A stretch of 64,000 nt of DNA from Sphingorhabdus lacus (GCF_009768975.1 NZ_CP035733.1:3330001-3394000); one strand, 5' to 3'; positions 26,840 to 36,283 are shown, counted from the stretch's first letter. Made by a program: numbers and translations. Notes: generated from the sequence alone by a model not told the origin.

Positions 26840-27801
26840 TCGCGCGGCGTACCTTGTTACAAAATCTAGCCGCGTTGACGGCGATTGGTGCCGTACAAAT
26901 GGGCGGCACTGTGCCCGCGATGGCGCAGGAGCGGGAAGAGATTCTGCTGTGGCCTGGCAACCCACCGGGCGGGGGCGGGGTCACAGGGCCGGAAAAACTT
27001 GGTGATACAGGCGCCGGATTTGGCGCGCTTTCGAACATCTCGACCCCGCGTATGCGCGTCTATCGCCCGGCAAAGGCAAATGGAGCCGCTGTTGTGGTGT
27101 GCGGCGGCGGCGGTTATTTCCGGATTCAGTTGTGGAAGGAAAGCACACCGATTGCGCGCTGGCTGCAGGAAAAGGGGTTCACAGTCTTTGAGCTAATATA
27201 CCGATTGCCGAACGATGGCTGGGATGCCTCTGTCCCGTTCATGGATGCGCAGCGGGCAATGAAGATCGCGCGGACCAGGGCAGCCGAATTTGGTGTCGAT
27301 CCCCAGCAGATTGGCATCATGGGTTTCTCCGCAGGCGGTCACCTAGCCGGGTTTACCGCATTGCAACCGCAACGCGCTCTCTACGCCGGAGCCGACAAAT
27401 ATGAAAAAGTCAGCGCAAGACCGGATTTCTCGGTTCTTCTTTTCCCGGTCGTGTCGTTGCGCAAGCCCTATGATACAACCCGGACCCGGCGTGAACTCAT
27501 TGGCGAAACGCCCAGCGCCGAGGCAGAGAATGCGTGGTCGCTCGACACTTATGCCAGCGCTGACGCACCGCCGACGATCATTTTTGCATCGTCAGACGAT
27601 AAAACCGCACCGCCGGGTCATGGGATCATGCTCTACGAAAAACTCAATGGCGCCGGTGCTTCGGCAGAGCTGCATTTGTTTCGCGACGGCGGCCATGGGT
27701 GGGGTCTGGGGCGCCCGGAGCAAGTTTTGAGCCAATGGCCGGACATGTTCGTCAAATGGTTTAATTCAGGAAAAATAGTACAAAACAAGCAGGGAGAATG
27801 A
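26836..27801 (+). CDS. Exported alpha/beta hydrolase (esterase-like)
   Basis: A 321-residue exported hydrolase. The N-terminus [20 protein letters not shown] resembles a Tat-type signal with paired arginines. The serine nucleophile is in [10 protein letters not shown]; the oxyanion-hole region is [10 protein letters not shown] and the catalytic His is in DGGHGWGLG. This is the BD-FAE/Axe-like esterase group, active on acetylated or short-chain esters. It overlaps dctA and the following TonB receptor by 4 bp each, so it is translationally coupled to both. It may release a short acid that DctA imports. Confidence 0.88.
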   Translation: MIARRTLLQNLAALTAIGAVQMGGTVPAMAQEREEILLWPGNPPGGGGVTGPEKLGDTGAGFGALSNISTPRMRVYRPAKANGAAVVVCGGGGYFRIQLWKESTPIARWLQEKGFTVFELIYRLPNDGWDASVPFMDAQRAMKIARTRAAEFGVDPQQIGIMGFSAGGHLAGFTALQPQRALYAGADKYEKVSARPDFSVLLFPVVSLRKPYDTTRTRRELIGETPSAEAENAWSLDTYASADAPPTIIFASSDDKTAPPGHGIMLYEKLNGAGASAELHLFRDGGHGWGLGRPEQVLSQWPDMFVKWFNSGKIVQNKQGE

Positions 27802-30800
27802 AGATGGCAACCAGGATATTCCGCAAGCTGACATTGCTCAGCACGACCGGATTGATGACTGCAAATATGGCGTATGCGCAAGATGCTGCTACCGTCGCGA
27901 CCGAGACTGCCGAGGAGGCGGAGGCCGCAATTGTCGTGACCGGCTCACGAATCCAGGGCGCGCAGATCAACGACGTCCTCCCGGTCACCGTTCTGGACGA
28001 GCAACAGATCGAAAACACCGGTGCTTCGTCGGGCGACGAGCTTTTTCGTGCGCTTCCGCAAAACGGAACCATTGCGTTCAACGAACAAAATGCCACAACC
28101 CAGAATAATGTTCGCGGAGATGTAGGGTCGGTTAACCTGCGTGATCTTGGAACGGGCAATACGCTGCTGCTGATCAACGGTCGCCGCATGAACCTGCATC
28201 CCGGTTTCCAGACCGAACTTCTGGTGCCGGTCGTCAGTCCCGATACCAACGAGATCGCACCCGGCAGTGTTCGGCGGATCGAAGTCCTGCGCGACGGCGC
28301 GTCGGCCATTTATGGTGCTGATGCGGTCGCGGGTGTGATCAACACCGTGCTCAAGGGCAATTTGAAAGGCGGTTTTCTTGAGGCCGACTGGCGCGCGTCC
28401 GACGGAACCAGTCTCTACAGCTATTCGATCAACGGAGGACTGGGTTTTGATTTCGGCGGTGGCCGCGGTAACCTCACCTTATATGGCGGACACTTCCACG
28501 AAAACGGCCTCGGCGCGTCCGGACGCGAATATTCGCGCGACGATGATCGCACGCGATTATTGGTAGGCACCGATTTCGAAGGAGAAGCCTCGTTTAATAA
28601 CCGCAATACATTTGGTCCGTTCGGCCAGTTTGATATTCAGGCCCTGAATAACCGTACACCGATCAACGATGATGATTTCTATTTGCAGCCCAGCACGTTC
28701 ACGGGCTGCCGGCTCAGCTTCGGTAATGGCATTTGTGCCCGAAATGGGGAAACGCCGACGACCGCTGTGCGTTACAACACCATATTCGGCAACACGCTGA
28801 TCAGCCGCAAGAACCGCTACAATGCAATGGCCCTGCTGAACTACGAGCTAACCGACAATGTCGAAGCCTATTTCGAAGGCAGCTTTTACCGGTCGGAAAA
28901 CGCGCGTCAAAATGATGCGTCGGCTATTCTGAGCGCAGTTCCCGTCGGCATTTCGCGCAACGCCTATTGGAACCCCTTTGGCCCAACCACATTGGCCGGA
29001 GGGGGCGCCAATCCCAACCGGCTGCCCGGTACCACCATCCCGGCGACGGGCGCCGACATAATCATGGAACGGTATCGCTTCGTCGATGCGGGCAATCGCG
29101 GCGTGTTTGTTGATAAGAACGCCTACCGTCTTGTCGCGGGCCTGCGCGGCAATTTCGGTTCGTGGGATTTCGACACCGGCTTCGTCTATTCCGAATCGAA
29201 GCTCACCGATCTTGAAACCAACCGCGTATCGCTCACCGCGATGCAGCAATCTATCAACCGGACGACGCCAGATGCCTATAATCCGTTCAACGGTGGCTGC
29301 CTTGATGATCCCGGCCAAGGCGATTGCGCGCCGAACCCGGCATCGGTAATCGACACGTTCCGTATCAACGTGTCCCGCAAGGGCGGGACCAGCCTCGCAT
29401 TGGCAGACTTCAAGATCAGCCGTGATGATCTGTTCGTACTGCCCGGGGGTAACGTCGGTGTTGCAACAGGTATCGAATGGCGTCGTGAGACTTTTTTCGA
29501 TGATCGCGATCCGCGTCTCGACGGCACGATTACATTTACCGACAGCGTCACGGGCGTCTTCAACGGCAGCGATGTGGCGGGAACCAGCCCGTCGCCTGAC
29601 ACAGACGGAACGCGCACGGTCTATTCGGCTTACGCCGAATTGTTCGTTCCTTTGGTCAGCGAAGATATGAATATTCCGCTGGTCGAGGCACTCAATGTTC
29701 AGATGGCGGGGCGTATCGAGCGCTTTCAGGATATCGACGCGACCGCGATGGTCCCGCGTGTCGCCGCATCTTGGACCACCATCCCGGGCATCACCTTACG
29801 GGGCGCATGGTCGCAAGGTTTTCGCGCGCCCAACTTGGTGCAGGTCAATGACGACGGCACAACCCGGTCCAACACCCGCGACGATTTTGTGTTCTGCCAG
29901 GCACAGGTCCAAAAAGGTCTGCTGTCTGGCCTCGACGCATGCCCGGGTGCCGGCGTCATCAGCTTCCGGTCGGGCGCGCGGACTCTCAAGCCCGAAGATA
30001 GCGAAAGCATCAACCTTGGTATCGTGTTTGAGCCGAAGTTTATTCCCGGTCTGACACTGACGGCGGATTATTGGCGGGTGAAGCAAACCGGTCTGGTCGG
30101 AACATTTGGCGATGATAACGCAATCGCGCTGGATCTTCTCCGCCGTCTGGGCGGCAGCACGAACCCGAATGTTATTCGTGCTGCTCCAACTGTAGATGAT
30201 ATCGCATTGTTTACGGGCACCGGCCTCGCACCAACGGGCCGGATCATTCAGGTTCTCGACCCTTATCTCAACCTCGACAGCCGCGTGTCTAAGGGTTGGG
30301 ATTTTGGCATGGCCTATAATGTGCCCGATTTCGGCGCTGGTAAGTTCCGGCTCCGCCTCAATGCGGCGCGGCTGAAAAGCTTCGTGCAGAGCGCAGGAGT
30401 CGATGGCGAGGAACTGCTCGCAGGAATCGCCGCGGGTGATCTGCCGGCCGACGTGACCGTAGGCGGACTGGGCGAACTGCTCGAAATCGATGGCCGCCCC
30501 AAATGGCGTGTCAGCGGATCGATCAATTGGGAGAGCGGTCCGGTCGAGATTGGTTTGTTTGGCCAATATACCGGCAAGGTATGGGACACCAGCGTGGTGC
30601 GCGACATTTTACTGGTTTCGAATGATCCCAATGCCAATTTCTACAGGGTCAACGACCAGTTTCTAACCAACCTGTCGGTCTCTTATACGATCGATAATAA
30701 TACCGGCTTGAACGGAACGCGGTTGCGCTTTGCGATCAACAACCTGTTTGACAAGGATCCGCCGCTCGCCGACGAAACCTATGGTTTCTACAGCGAGCTT

Positions 30801-30851
30801 TATACTGCGCGTGGACGGGTCTTCCACATCGAACTCCGTAAGAAGTTTTGA
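27798..30851 (+). CDS. Large TonB-dependent receptor
   Basis: A 1017-residue outer-membrane receptor. The signal peptide ends at about residue 27 (MAYAQ). A TonB-box-like acidic stretch then EAAIVVTGSRIQG leads into the plug domain (VNLRDLGTGNTLLLINGRR; RIEVLRDGASAIYGADAVAG). The long barrel ends in FHIELRKKF. The group with VTGSRI and NLRGLG-type motifs is used by sphingomonads and xanthomonads for peptides, sugars and aromatic compounds. Location between an exported esterase and two exported peptidases suggests a peptide-like or conjugated ligand. ATG 27804 is an alternative start. Confidence 0.95.
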   Translation: MKMATRIFRKLTLLSTTGLMTANMAYAQDAATVATETAEEAEAAIVVTGSRIQGAQINDVLPVTVLDEQQIENTGASSGDELFRALPQNGTIAFNEQNATTQNNVRGDVGSVNLRDLGTGNTLLLINGRRMNLHPGFQTELLVPVVSPDTNEIAPGSVRRIEVLRDGASAIYGADAVAGVINTVLKGNLKGGFLEADWRASDGTSLYSYSINGGLGFDFGGGRGNLTLYGGHFHENGLGASGREYSRDDDRTRLLVGTDFEGEASFNNRNTFGPFGQFDIQALNNRTPINDDDFYLQPSTFTGCRLSFGNGICARNGETPTTAVRYNTIFGNTLISRKNRYNAMALLNYELTDNVEAYFEGSFYRSENARQNDASAILSAVPVGISRNAYWNPFGPTTLAGGGANPNRLPGTTIPATGADIIMERYRFVDAGNRGVFVDKNAYRLVAGLRGNFGSWDFDTGFVYSESKLTDLETNRVSLTAMQQSINRTTPDAYNPFNGGCLDDPGQGDCAPNPASVIDTFRINVSRKGGTSLALADFKISRDDLFVLPGGNVGVATGIEWRRETFFDDRDPRLDGTITFTDSVTGVFNGSDVAGTSPSPDTDGTRTVYSAYAELFVPLVSEDMNIPLVEALNVQMAGRIERFQDIDATAMVPRVAASWTTIPGITLRGAWSQGFRAPNLVQVNDDGTTRSNTRDDFVFCQAQVQKGLLSGLDACPGAGVISFRSGARTLKPEDSESINLGIVFEPKFIPGLTLTADYWRVKQTGLVGTFGDDNAIALDLLRRLGGSTNPNVIRAAPTVDDIALFTGTGLAPTGRIIQVLDPYLNLDSRVSKGWDFGMAYNVPDFGAGKFRLRLNAARLKSFVQSAGVDGEELLAGIAAGDLPADVTVGGLGELLEIDGRPKWRVSGSINWESGPVEIGLFGQYTGKVWDTSVVRDILLVSNDPNANFYRVNDQFLTNLSVSYTIDNNTGLNGTRLRFAINNLFDKDPPLADETYGFYSELYTARGRVFHIELRKKF

Positions 30852-30855
30852 TGTG

Positions 30856-32046
30856 ATGCGGCGGGCAGGAACTTGGTTGTCGCTCGCCGCGATTATTGGG
30901 ATAGGGTCGGTTGCGCACGCGCAGCCACCCGCTTCCAGTTCGAAGCCTGCGCCGTCAGGATGCCAGACAGCACAGGGCAGCGTCTATTTCGACTTTGAAG
31001 GCGCATCGCGCTCAACCTGCTATGTGGAGGATGATCGGACGCTGACAATATTAGTCACGCCAGAGCATCTGCCACCAATAAACCCGAGCCCCTGGTATGC
31101 TTTTCGCTATCGTTCAGTCGAAGGCGGCAAGCTCACCGTAAATGTGCGCTACATGGCTGCGCGCCACCGCTATGCGCCGAAATGGCGCGGGAGTGGCGAC
31201 CCAGCGGCATTTTCAGTCACCGTTGCACAGGATAAAGATGCGGTATCGATAACGCTGCCGCCCGGGGAAGGGGTCGTCAGCGGGCAGCCGATTGTGACAT
31301 CGGGTCATTATGACGATCTACTCGGAAAACTCGCAAAAAACGGGAAAGGAAAAAGGGTCATCTTGGGCCGATCGCATGATGGCCACCCGATCAGGGCCGT
31401 GCGGCTCGGGAACGCAGATGCCCCGCGCCTCGTGGTACTACTCGGGCGACAACATCCCCCCGAAGTAACCGGTGCGACGGCCATGGACGCATTTACGCTG
31501 ACAATTGCCAAGCTGATCCGTTCGGGCGCCATTGACCGCACGCAGTTCCAATTCTTGATTGTTCCATTGCTCAATCCCGACGGCGTTGCGCGTGGGCATT
31601 GGCGCGCTAACCTGGGCGGCGTAGATCTCAACCGGGATTGGGGCACCTTCAAGCAACCGGAAACGCGCGCGGTCGCGGACTGGCTCGCCCGGCTACCGAC
31701 CCAAGTACGGCCAGCGCTCATGCTTGATTTTCATTCGACAAACCGGAACCTGTTCTATGTGCAGGGTGATGAGGCAACAGCGCATGAAAAGGCGTTCCTT
31801 GCAGCTTGGCTTGGCGGCAAAGAGACCGCTTTTGCAGGCTTTCCGTTCAAGATCGAACCGCGCGATGCCAATCCCGGCTCGGGTACGACGAAGAACTGGT
31901 TCAACACCACCTATAGAATTCCAGCCTATACCTATGAGGTCGGAGATGACTCTGATCCTATAGCGGTTCGCGCGGCAGCCGAAGCACTCGCGCAAAATTT
32001 GATACCGTCGCTGGATTTGGCGTTAAAGGGAACACGGGACAAGTAA
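30856..32046 (+). CDS. Exported M14 family zinc carboxypeptidase
   Basis: A 396-residue protein with a signal peptide (SVAHAQ, near residue 22). A beta-rich N-terminal domain to about residue 125 precedes an M14 carboxypeptidase domain: HPPEVTG carries the zinc His and Glu, VDLNRDW the Asn-Arg pair, LDFHSTN the second zinc His, and TYEVGDD the catalytic Glu. It removes C-terminal amino acids, or cleaves related amide bonds, in the periplasm. ATG 30856 lies 4 bp after the receptor stop codon; longer frames run inside the receptor gene. It is part of the dctA operon. Confidence 0.9.
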   Translation: MRRAGTWLSLAAIIGIGSVAHAQPPASSSKPAPSGCQTAQGSVYFDFEGASRSTCYVEDDRTLTILVTPEHLPPINPSPWYAFRYRSVEGGKLTVNVRYMAARHRYAPKWRGSGDPAAFSVTVAQDKDAVSITLPPGEGVVSGQPIVTSGHYDDLLGKLAKNGKGKRVILGRSHDGHPIRAVRLGNADAPRLVVLLGRQHPPEVTGATAMDAFTLTIAKLIRSGAIDRTQFQFLIVPLLNPDGVARGHWRANLGGVDLNRDWGTFKQPETRAVADWLARLPTQVRPALMLDFHSTNRNLFYVQGDEATAHEKAFLAAWLGGKETAFAGFPFKIEPRDANPGSGTTKNWFNTTYRIPAYTYEVGDDSDPIAVRAAAEALAQNLIPSLDLALKGTRDK

Positions 32047-32087
32047 TTGGCAGCAAGGCCATTCCAGACAAAACCGGAGACCATAAG

Positions 32088-34232
32088 ATGCGCGTTCGCC
32101 CGATCTATCGCCTCGCCAGCCTGCTTCTATGCGTCGGAGCATTTTTTGTGGCTTCGCCCGCAATGGCAAAAGCATGCGAAACATTGGCAGCCGGGTCGTC
32201 GCAGATCGTTTTTTCGGGTTGGTCGGGGCCGAAACTGCCGGTTTTCGTGCACAAACCGCAAACGGCTGGAGCCAATAGCCGCATCCTTTTCGTCATGCAC
32301 GGCGTCAACCGCGATGGTGATCGCTATCGCGACGAATGGCGTGATCTGGCCGACAAACATGACCTCATTATCGTCGTCCCAACATTTGGCAGAGCCGATT
32401 TTCCAACAACAGACTCCTATAATTTTGGCAATATTCTAGACAAGGACGGCCGCAAAAACCCGCAGGCAAAATGGTCTTTCTCGGCAATCGAGCCTCTCTT
32501 CGACAATATTGTTTGCCGTATCGCCGGGAACCAGAAGGGTTATGCGCTATACGGGCACTCGGCCGGCGGGCAATTTGTTCACCGATATGTCGCCTTTGCC
32601 AATGCGCCCCGTTTGGAGTCCGCGATTGCCGCGAACTCCGGCTGGTACACGATGCCGGATGACAGAGCTTTCCCTTATGGTTGGGGCGGCAATGTTGATG
32701 GGCTCGTATCCGCTGAAAAAGCGCTCCAACGGCGATTGACGATTTTGCTCGGGACCGAAGATATCGACCGTAATGATCCTAATCTGCGCATAAACGAGCA
32801 GGCCGACAAACAGGGACTTACGCGCTTTGAGAGAGGGCATGGTTTTCTTGCCGCAGCGCGCAAGCTGGCAGGCCGGAATATGCCGCTGGGGTGGAAGATC
32901 GCTTACGCGCCCGGGATCGCGCACGACAATGGCGGCATTGCGCCATTCGCCATTCCACACTTGCTTAGCTCGGCTACCCGGACATCAACACCGGACGCGG
33001 TCGATGCGGGCAAGTCTGCCATCGCGAATCTAGGTTTGCGTAAAGATATTACAGCAGCGATGGCGACGATCGTGGAACTGGAACGTGACTGGGCTATCCA
33101 GCGGCTCATCGAACTGACTGAAATACCGGCACCCCCATTCGAAGAGACAGCGCGCGGGCTAGCTTTTGCCCGGATGCTTCGCGAAATAGGTGGCCTCGAC
33201 GTTAAGATAGATGAAGTCGGCAATGTTATCGCGCGGCGCAGAGGCTCTGGCGCAGGTTCCGCTGTCATGGTCGCTGCCCATCTCGATACCGTCTTTGCCA
33301 AAGACGTGGACGTGACCGTTAAGCGCAACGGAGACCGGTTCACCGCCCCCGGTATCGGTGACAATTCGCGCGGTCTGGTGTCGCTTTTACTGGTTGCCAA
33401 AGCTTTGGCGCGTCATAACATTGGGACTGAACGCGATATCCTGCTGGTCGGGACAGTGGGCGAAGAAGGCACTGGCGACCTGCGCGGAATGCGCCATATC
33501 TTTGCTCAGGCAGGCCATGGCATCGGCAGCGTCATCGCAATAGATGGCGGCGAGATGGGACGACTGATCGATACCGCGGTGGGATCGAACCGATATAGGG
33601 TGAAATTTACGGGCCCGGGCGGCCACAGCTACGGTGCCTTCGGGACCGTTAATCCACATCATGCCACAGCGCGAGCGATTGCCCGTTTTCTCGACCGCGC
33701 CGAACCCGTTGCAGCCTCCGGTACGAAGGCAACCTACTCGGTTGCATCGCTGGCAGGTGGACTTGGCATCAACGTCATACCAACTGACAGCGCGTTCGAA
33801 ATCGATTTGCGTTCATCCGACGCAAACCGTTTGTCGGCTTTGGATTCGATTCTGCGATCTGCAATCGACGCTACGCTTACCAACGAGAATGCTGGAAAGG
33901 AGCAAGGTCAGCTGCTGGCCGTCGAAATCAAAGATCTTGGAAAGCGTCCGGCAGGTACGAATGTTATCGGCTCGCCGTTGGTCGCTCATGCCGAAGTGGC
34001 CCTTTCTTATTTGGGCATCGAACCGAGCCGCAATGCTTCGTCAACCGATGCAAACCTGCCCATGTCGCTGGGTATTCCGAGCATTACCATTAGCCGAGGC
34101 GGAATTAGCGAACGTTCGCATTCGGCCGATGAATATTGGATTGCAAAGGATCAGCATCTCGGCCCCCAAGCCGCACTACTGATTGGCTTGTTAGAGGCCC
34201 GAGTGGCGAATGAGGAGAGGGTTCAAAAATAA
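32088..34232 (+). CDS. Exported fusion: alpha/beta hydrolase plus M20 metallopeptidase
   Basis: A 714-residue two-enzyme protein. After a signal peptide (AMAKA, residue 27), residues about 35-310 form an alpha/beta hydrolase of the feruloyl-esterase/PHB-depolymerase-like type, with nucleophile Ser158 in GHSAGG. Residues about 340-714 form an M20 peptidase: metal-binding His and Asp in AHLDTVF, Asp in GIGDNSRG, the Glu pair in GEEGTGDLRG, and the dimerisation-domain GPGGHSYGAFG. The join lies within one continuous frame with normal composition. It would cut an ester or acyl bond and an amide bond of one substrate. It is the last gene of the dctA operon, 41 bp after the M14 gene. Confidence 0.9.
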   Translation: MRVRPIYRLASLLLCVGAFFVASPAMAKACETLAAGSSQIVFSGWSGPKLPVFVHKPQTAGANSRILFVMHGVNRDGDRYRDEWRDLADKHDLIIVVPTFGRADFPTTDSYNFGNILDKDGRKNPQAKWSFSAIEPLFDNIVCRIAGNQKGYALYGHSAGGQFVHRYVAFANAPRLESAIAANSGWYTMPDDRAFPYGWGGNVDGLVSAEKALQRRLTILLGTEDIDRNDPNLRINEQADKQGLTRFERGHGFLAAARKLAGRNMPLGWKIAYAPGIAHDNGGIAPFAIPHLLSSATRTSTPDAVDAGKSAIANLGLRKDITAAMATIVELERDWAIQRLIELTEIPAPPFEETARGLAFARMLREIGGLDVKIDEVGNVIARRRGSGAGSAVMVAAHLDTVFAKDVDVTVKRNGDRFTAPGIGDNSRGLVSLLLVAKALARHNIGTERDILLVGTVGEEGTGDLRGMRHIFAQAGHGIGSVIAIDGGEMGRLIDTAVGSNRYRVKFTGPGGHSYGAFGTVNPHHATARAIARFLDRAEPVAASGTKATYSVASLAGGLGINVIPTDSAFEIDLRSSDANRLSALDSILRSAIDATLTNENAGKEQGQLLAVEIKDLGKRPAGTNVIGSPLVAHAEVALSYLGIEPSRNASSTDANLPMSLGIPSITISRGGISERSHSADEYWIAKDQHLGPQAALLIGLLEARVANEERVQK

Positions 34233-34309
34233 GTGGATATGCACTTGATCAACCCTGTTTTGTGGGTCTCTTCGTCCGGTCAGTTTCGCCACCTGCTGCA
34301 TGAGGCAGG

Positions 34310-34394
34310 CCCCGGAGATTGAATGTGACTTTTTGGGTAGCAACTTTTCGGCGCAAATCCCTATGGCTACCCGAGATTAAATTGTCTTGATACA
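34310..34394 (+). repeat. Repeat element B (related to 18976-19072)
   Basis: An 85-bp element with CCCCGGAGATTGAATGTGAC at its left, TTTTCGGCGCAAATCC in the middle, and GAGATTAAATTGTCTTGATAC at its right (written here as GAGATTAAATTGTC and TTGATAC). It has the same motif order and orientation as element A. It sits between the end of the peptidase operon and mipZ, so A and B bracket the accessory segment. Confidence 0.6.
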
Positions 34395-34439
34395 CCAACC
34401 ACCTTCCGCCATCACCAGCGTAATCGGAGGCAAGGCCAG

Positions 34440-35423
34440 TTGGGATTATTTGACCGCTTCAAACGGCGTAAGGCGAGGGATGCGGCACCGCCGCCTGCAC
34501 CCGTACAGCCGTGGCCACCACCACCCGTGGCGCCCATGCCCGCCTATCAGAATTTTGAGATCCCGCCCGAACCGGACCAGCCGGCATGGATGAAATATCC
34601 CGTGTCCGCTCCCAAGGGGCATATCATTGTCTTTGCCAATGAAAAGGGCGGGGTGGGCAAATCGACGTCGGCTTTCCACACCTGCATCGCCTTGTGCAAT
34701 GCGGGCGAGCGGGTGGCGGCGCTGGATGTCGACCTGCGCCAGCTAACGCTACACCGTGCATTATGGGCACGTCAGGAAAGCGAGCGCGAATATGGCGTGA
34801 AGCTTCCCGGCCCTGAACAGATCATGCTCGCGCAGCAGAACGAGAATGAGCTGGCCGAGAAGCTGCGCATGGCGCGAATCCACAACAGCTTTATCGTCAT
34901 TGATGTCGGCGGACATGACTCGCCCATTGCGCGCAAGGCCATCTTCATGGCGGATACAATTGTGACGCCGGTCAACGACAGCTTCATCGACCTCGACATG
35001 CTCGGTCATATCGATCCGCGCACGGGCGATTTCAAAACGCTTGGTAATTTCGCGCGGCTGGTTGAACATTTGAAAGACCCCGGCATTGCGTTGCGCTCCA
35101 CCCCGCTTGATTGGGTCGTCATGCAGAATCGGTCGCGAAGTCTCGCCACCAATAATGAGCGCAAGGTGCGCGATGCGCTCGACAAGATCGCGCCAGCTGC
35201 TGGCTTCCGGATCGTGCCGGGGCTAAGCGAACGCGTCACATATCGCGAGCTGTTTCCGCTTGGCCTGACCTTGTTCGATCTCGATACTTTACCCGACCTC
35301 GGGAAGGCCCAGCCCAATGCGCGTGAGGAAATATGGGCCATGTTGCGTGCGCTCAATCTGCCCAGTGCGGCCTTGAAACGGGCCATTGCCCCACCGACCG
35401 ATGACGGGAGTGATTTTGCATGA
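34440..35423 (+). CDS. mipZ: MipZ-like division-site ATPase (ParA family)
   Basis: A 327-residue ParA/MinD-type ATPase. The deviant Walker A KGGVGKST is at residues 69-76, followed by LDVDLRQLTLHRALW; FIVIDVGGHDS, TPVNDSFIDLDMLG and RVTYRELFPLGLTLFDL match MipZ of alphaproteobacteria. MipZ forms a gradient from the ParB-bound origin and inhibits FtsZ away from midcell. Compared with Caulobacter MipZ it has an extra N-terminal region of about 58 residues, rich in proline. The start is TTG 34440 with GGAGG about 10 bp upstream. Two small membrane-protein genes and an OsmC gene follow. Confidence 0.9.
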   Translation: MGLFDRFKRRKARDAAPPPAPVQPWPPPPVAPMPAYQNFEIPPEPDQPAWMKYPVSAPKGHIIVFANEKGGVGKSTSAFHTCIALCNAGERVAALDVDLRQLTLHRALWARQESEREYGVKLPGPEQIMLAQQNENELAEKLRMARIHNSFIVIDVGGHDSPIARKAIFMADTIVTPVNDSFIDLDMLGHIDPRTGDFKTLGNFARLVEHLKDPGIALRSTPLDWVVMQNRSRSLATNNERKVRDALDKIAPAAGFRIVPGLSERVTYRELFPLGLTLFDLDTLPDLGKAQPNAREEIWAMLRALNLPSAALKRAIAPPTDDGSDFA

Positions 35424-35436
35424 AGTGGAAAATTGC

Positions 35437-35631
35437 ATGAGCGGAACGGTTCTCGTGGCGCTGGTTTCTGTCGCAATCTGCCTTGGGGTGGTATTCAAGG
35501 TGGCGTCTGGCGGGCAGAAGACCCAAGGCAAAAAACGCGACGACGGGACCGGCGGATCGGTATCATCAGGCGGTAGTTCCGATTGCGGACCAACAGATGC
35601 TGGTGGTTGTGATGGCGGAGGTGGCGATTGA
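35437..35631 (+). CDS. Small membrane protein with Gly/Cys-rich tail
   Basis: A 64-residue protein. One transmembrane helix is at about residues 4-20 (VLVALVSVAICLGVVFKV), followed by a basic patch and a tail rich in glycine, serine and aspartate with two cysteines ([17 protein letters not shown]). It lies 13 bp after mipZ, and its stop overlaps the next small gene (TTGA). The similar glycine-rich tails seen in small alphaproteobacterial envelope proteins have no assigned function. Confidence 0.6.
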   Translation: MSGTVLVALVSVAICLGVVFKVASGGQKTQGKKRDDGTGGSVSSGGSSDCGPTDAGGCDGGGGD

Positions 35632-35750
35632 GCGCCGCCAAAATCATAGCCATCATCGTCTTGCTCTCGCTGGCATTTCATCTGCTGCTATTTGGATATT
35701 TGCGCCGCCGGATTGCCGCCGCCAAGCGTGAGAAGGAAAAGGAAATATGA
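35628..35750 (+). CDS. 40-residue single-helix membrane protein
   Basis: A tiny gene starting at TTG 35628, which overlaps the previous stop (TTGA) and has GGAGG about 8 bp upstream. It ends at TGA 35750, overlapping the OsmC start (ATGA). The product has one hydrophobic helix ([20 protein letters not shown]) and a strongly charged tail ([15 protein letters not shown]). Overlaps on both sides and a ribosome site support a real gene. The layout is typical of small membrane-anchored accessory proteins. Confidence 0.6.
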   Translation: MSAAKIIAIIVLLSLAFHLLLFGYLRRRIAAAKREKEKEI

Positions 35751-36166
35751 CCGAAAACCCAAATGCGACGGTTGAAAGCGCCGATGGCACATATGCCCAA
35801 CTGATCAAGGCCCGCATCCATGAATGGGCCGCAGGGGAGCCTGCCGAAGTAGGCGGGACGGACAATGGACCTACGCCTTATGAATTGCTGCTATCGGCCT
35901 TGGGGGCCTGCACCTCGATCACGTTGGAAATGTATGCGGCGCGCAAAGGGTGGCCGCTGGAAAAAGTGCATGTAACGCTGGAGCATTCCAAGGAAGAGCG
36001 GGCTGGTGAAAATGACGGAAAGCCAGTCGATATGATCGACCGGATCGTCCGGCTGGAAGGCCCCTTGGATGGGGAGCAGCGCGCCAAGCTGATTGAAATT
36101 GCCGAGAAATGCCCCGTGCATCGCACATTGACCAACCAGATCAACATCAACACCCTTTTGGGGTAA
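35747..36166 (+). CDS. OsmC family peroxiredoxin-like protein
   Basis: A 139-residue OsmC/Ohr-family protein, in the YhfA-like branch. The two reactive cysteines are in [13 protein letters not shown] (Cys55) and EKCPVHRTL (Cys122). These enzymes reduce organic hydroperoxides with dithiol partners. The start overlaps the stop of the 40-residue membrane protein gene. A terminator follows at 36231. Confidence 0.92.
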   Translation: MTENPNATVESADGTYAQLIKARIHEWAAGEPAEVGGTDNGPTPYELLLSALGACTSITLEMYAARKGWPLEKVHVTLEHSKEERAGENDGKPVDMIDRIVRLEGPLDGEQRAKLIEIAEKCPVHRTLTNQININTLLG

Positions 36167-36230
36167 ATTGACTCCTGCACGGTGGGTTGATTTGCCCTTT
36201 TTGCAGGCTTATAGCGGCTTTTTAGAAGCA

Positions 36231-36255
36231 AGCGGTCCCGTGGGGCCGCTTTTTG
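36231..36255 (+). terminator. Rho-independent terminator after the OsmC gene
   Basis: Stem AGCGGTCC (36231-36238) pairs with GGGCCGCT (36243-36250) with one G-T pair, a CGTG loop, and TTTTTG directly after. It separates the mipZ-osmC unit from argD. Confidence 0.75.
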
Positions 36256-36283
36256 CCTTTTGGACCTATGGAAGGAATTTGCC

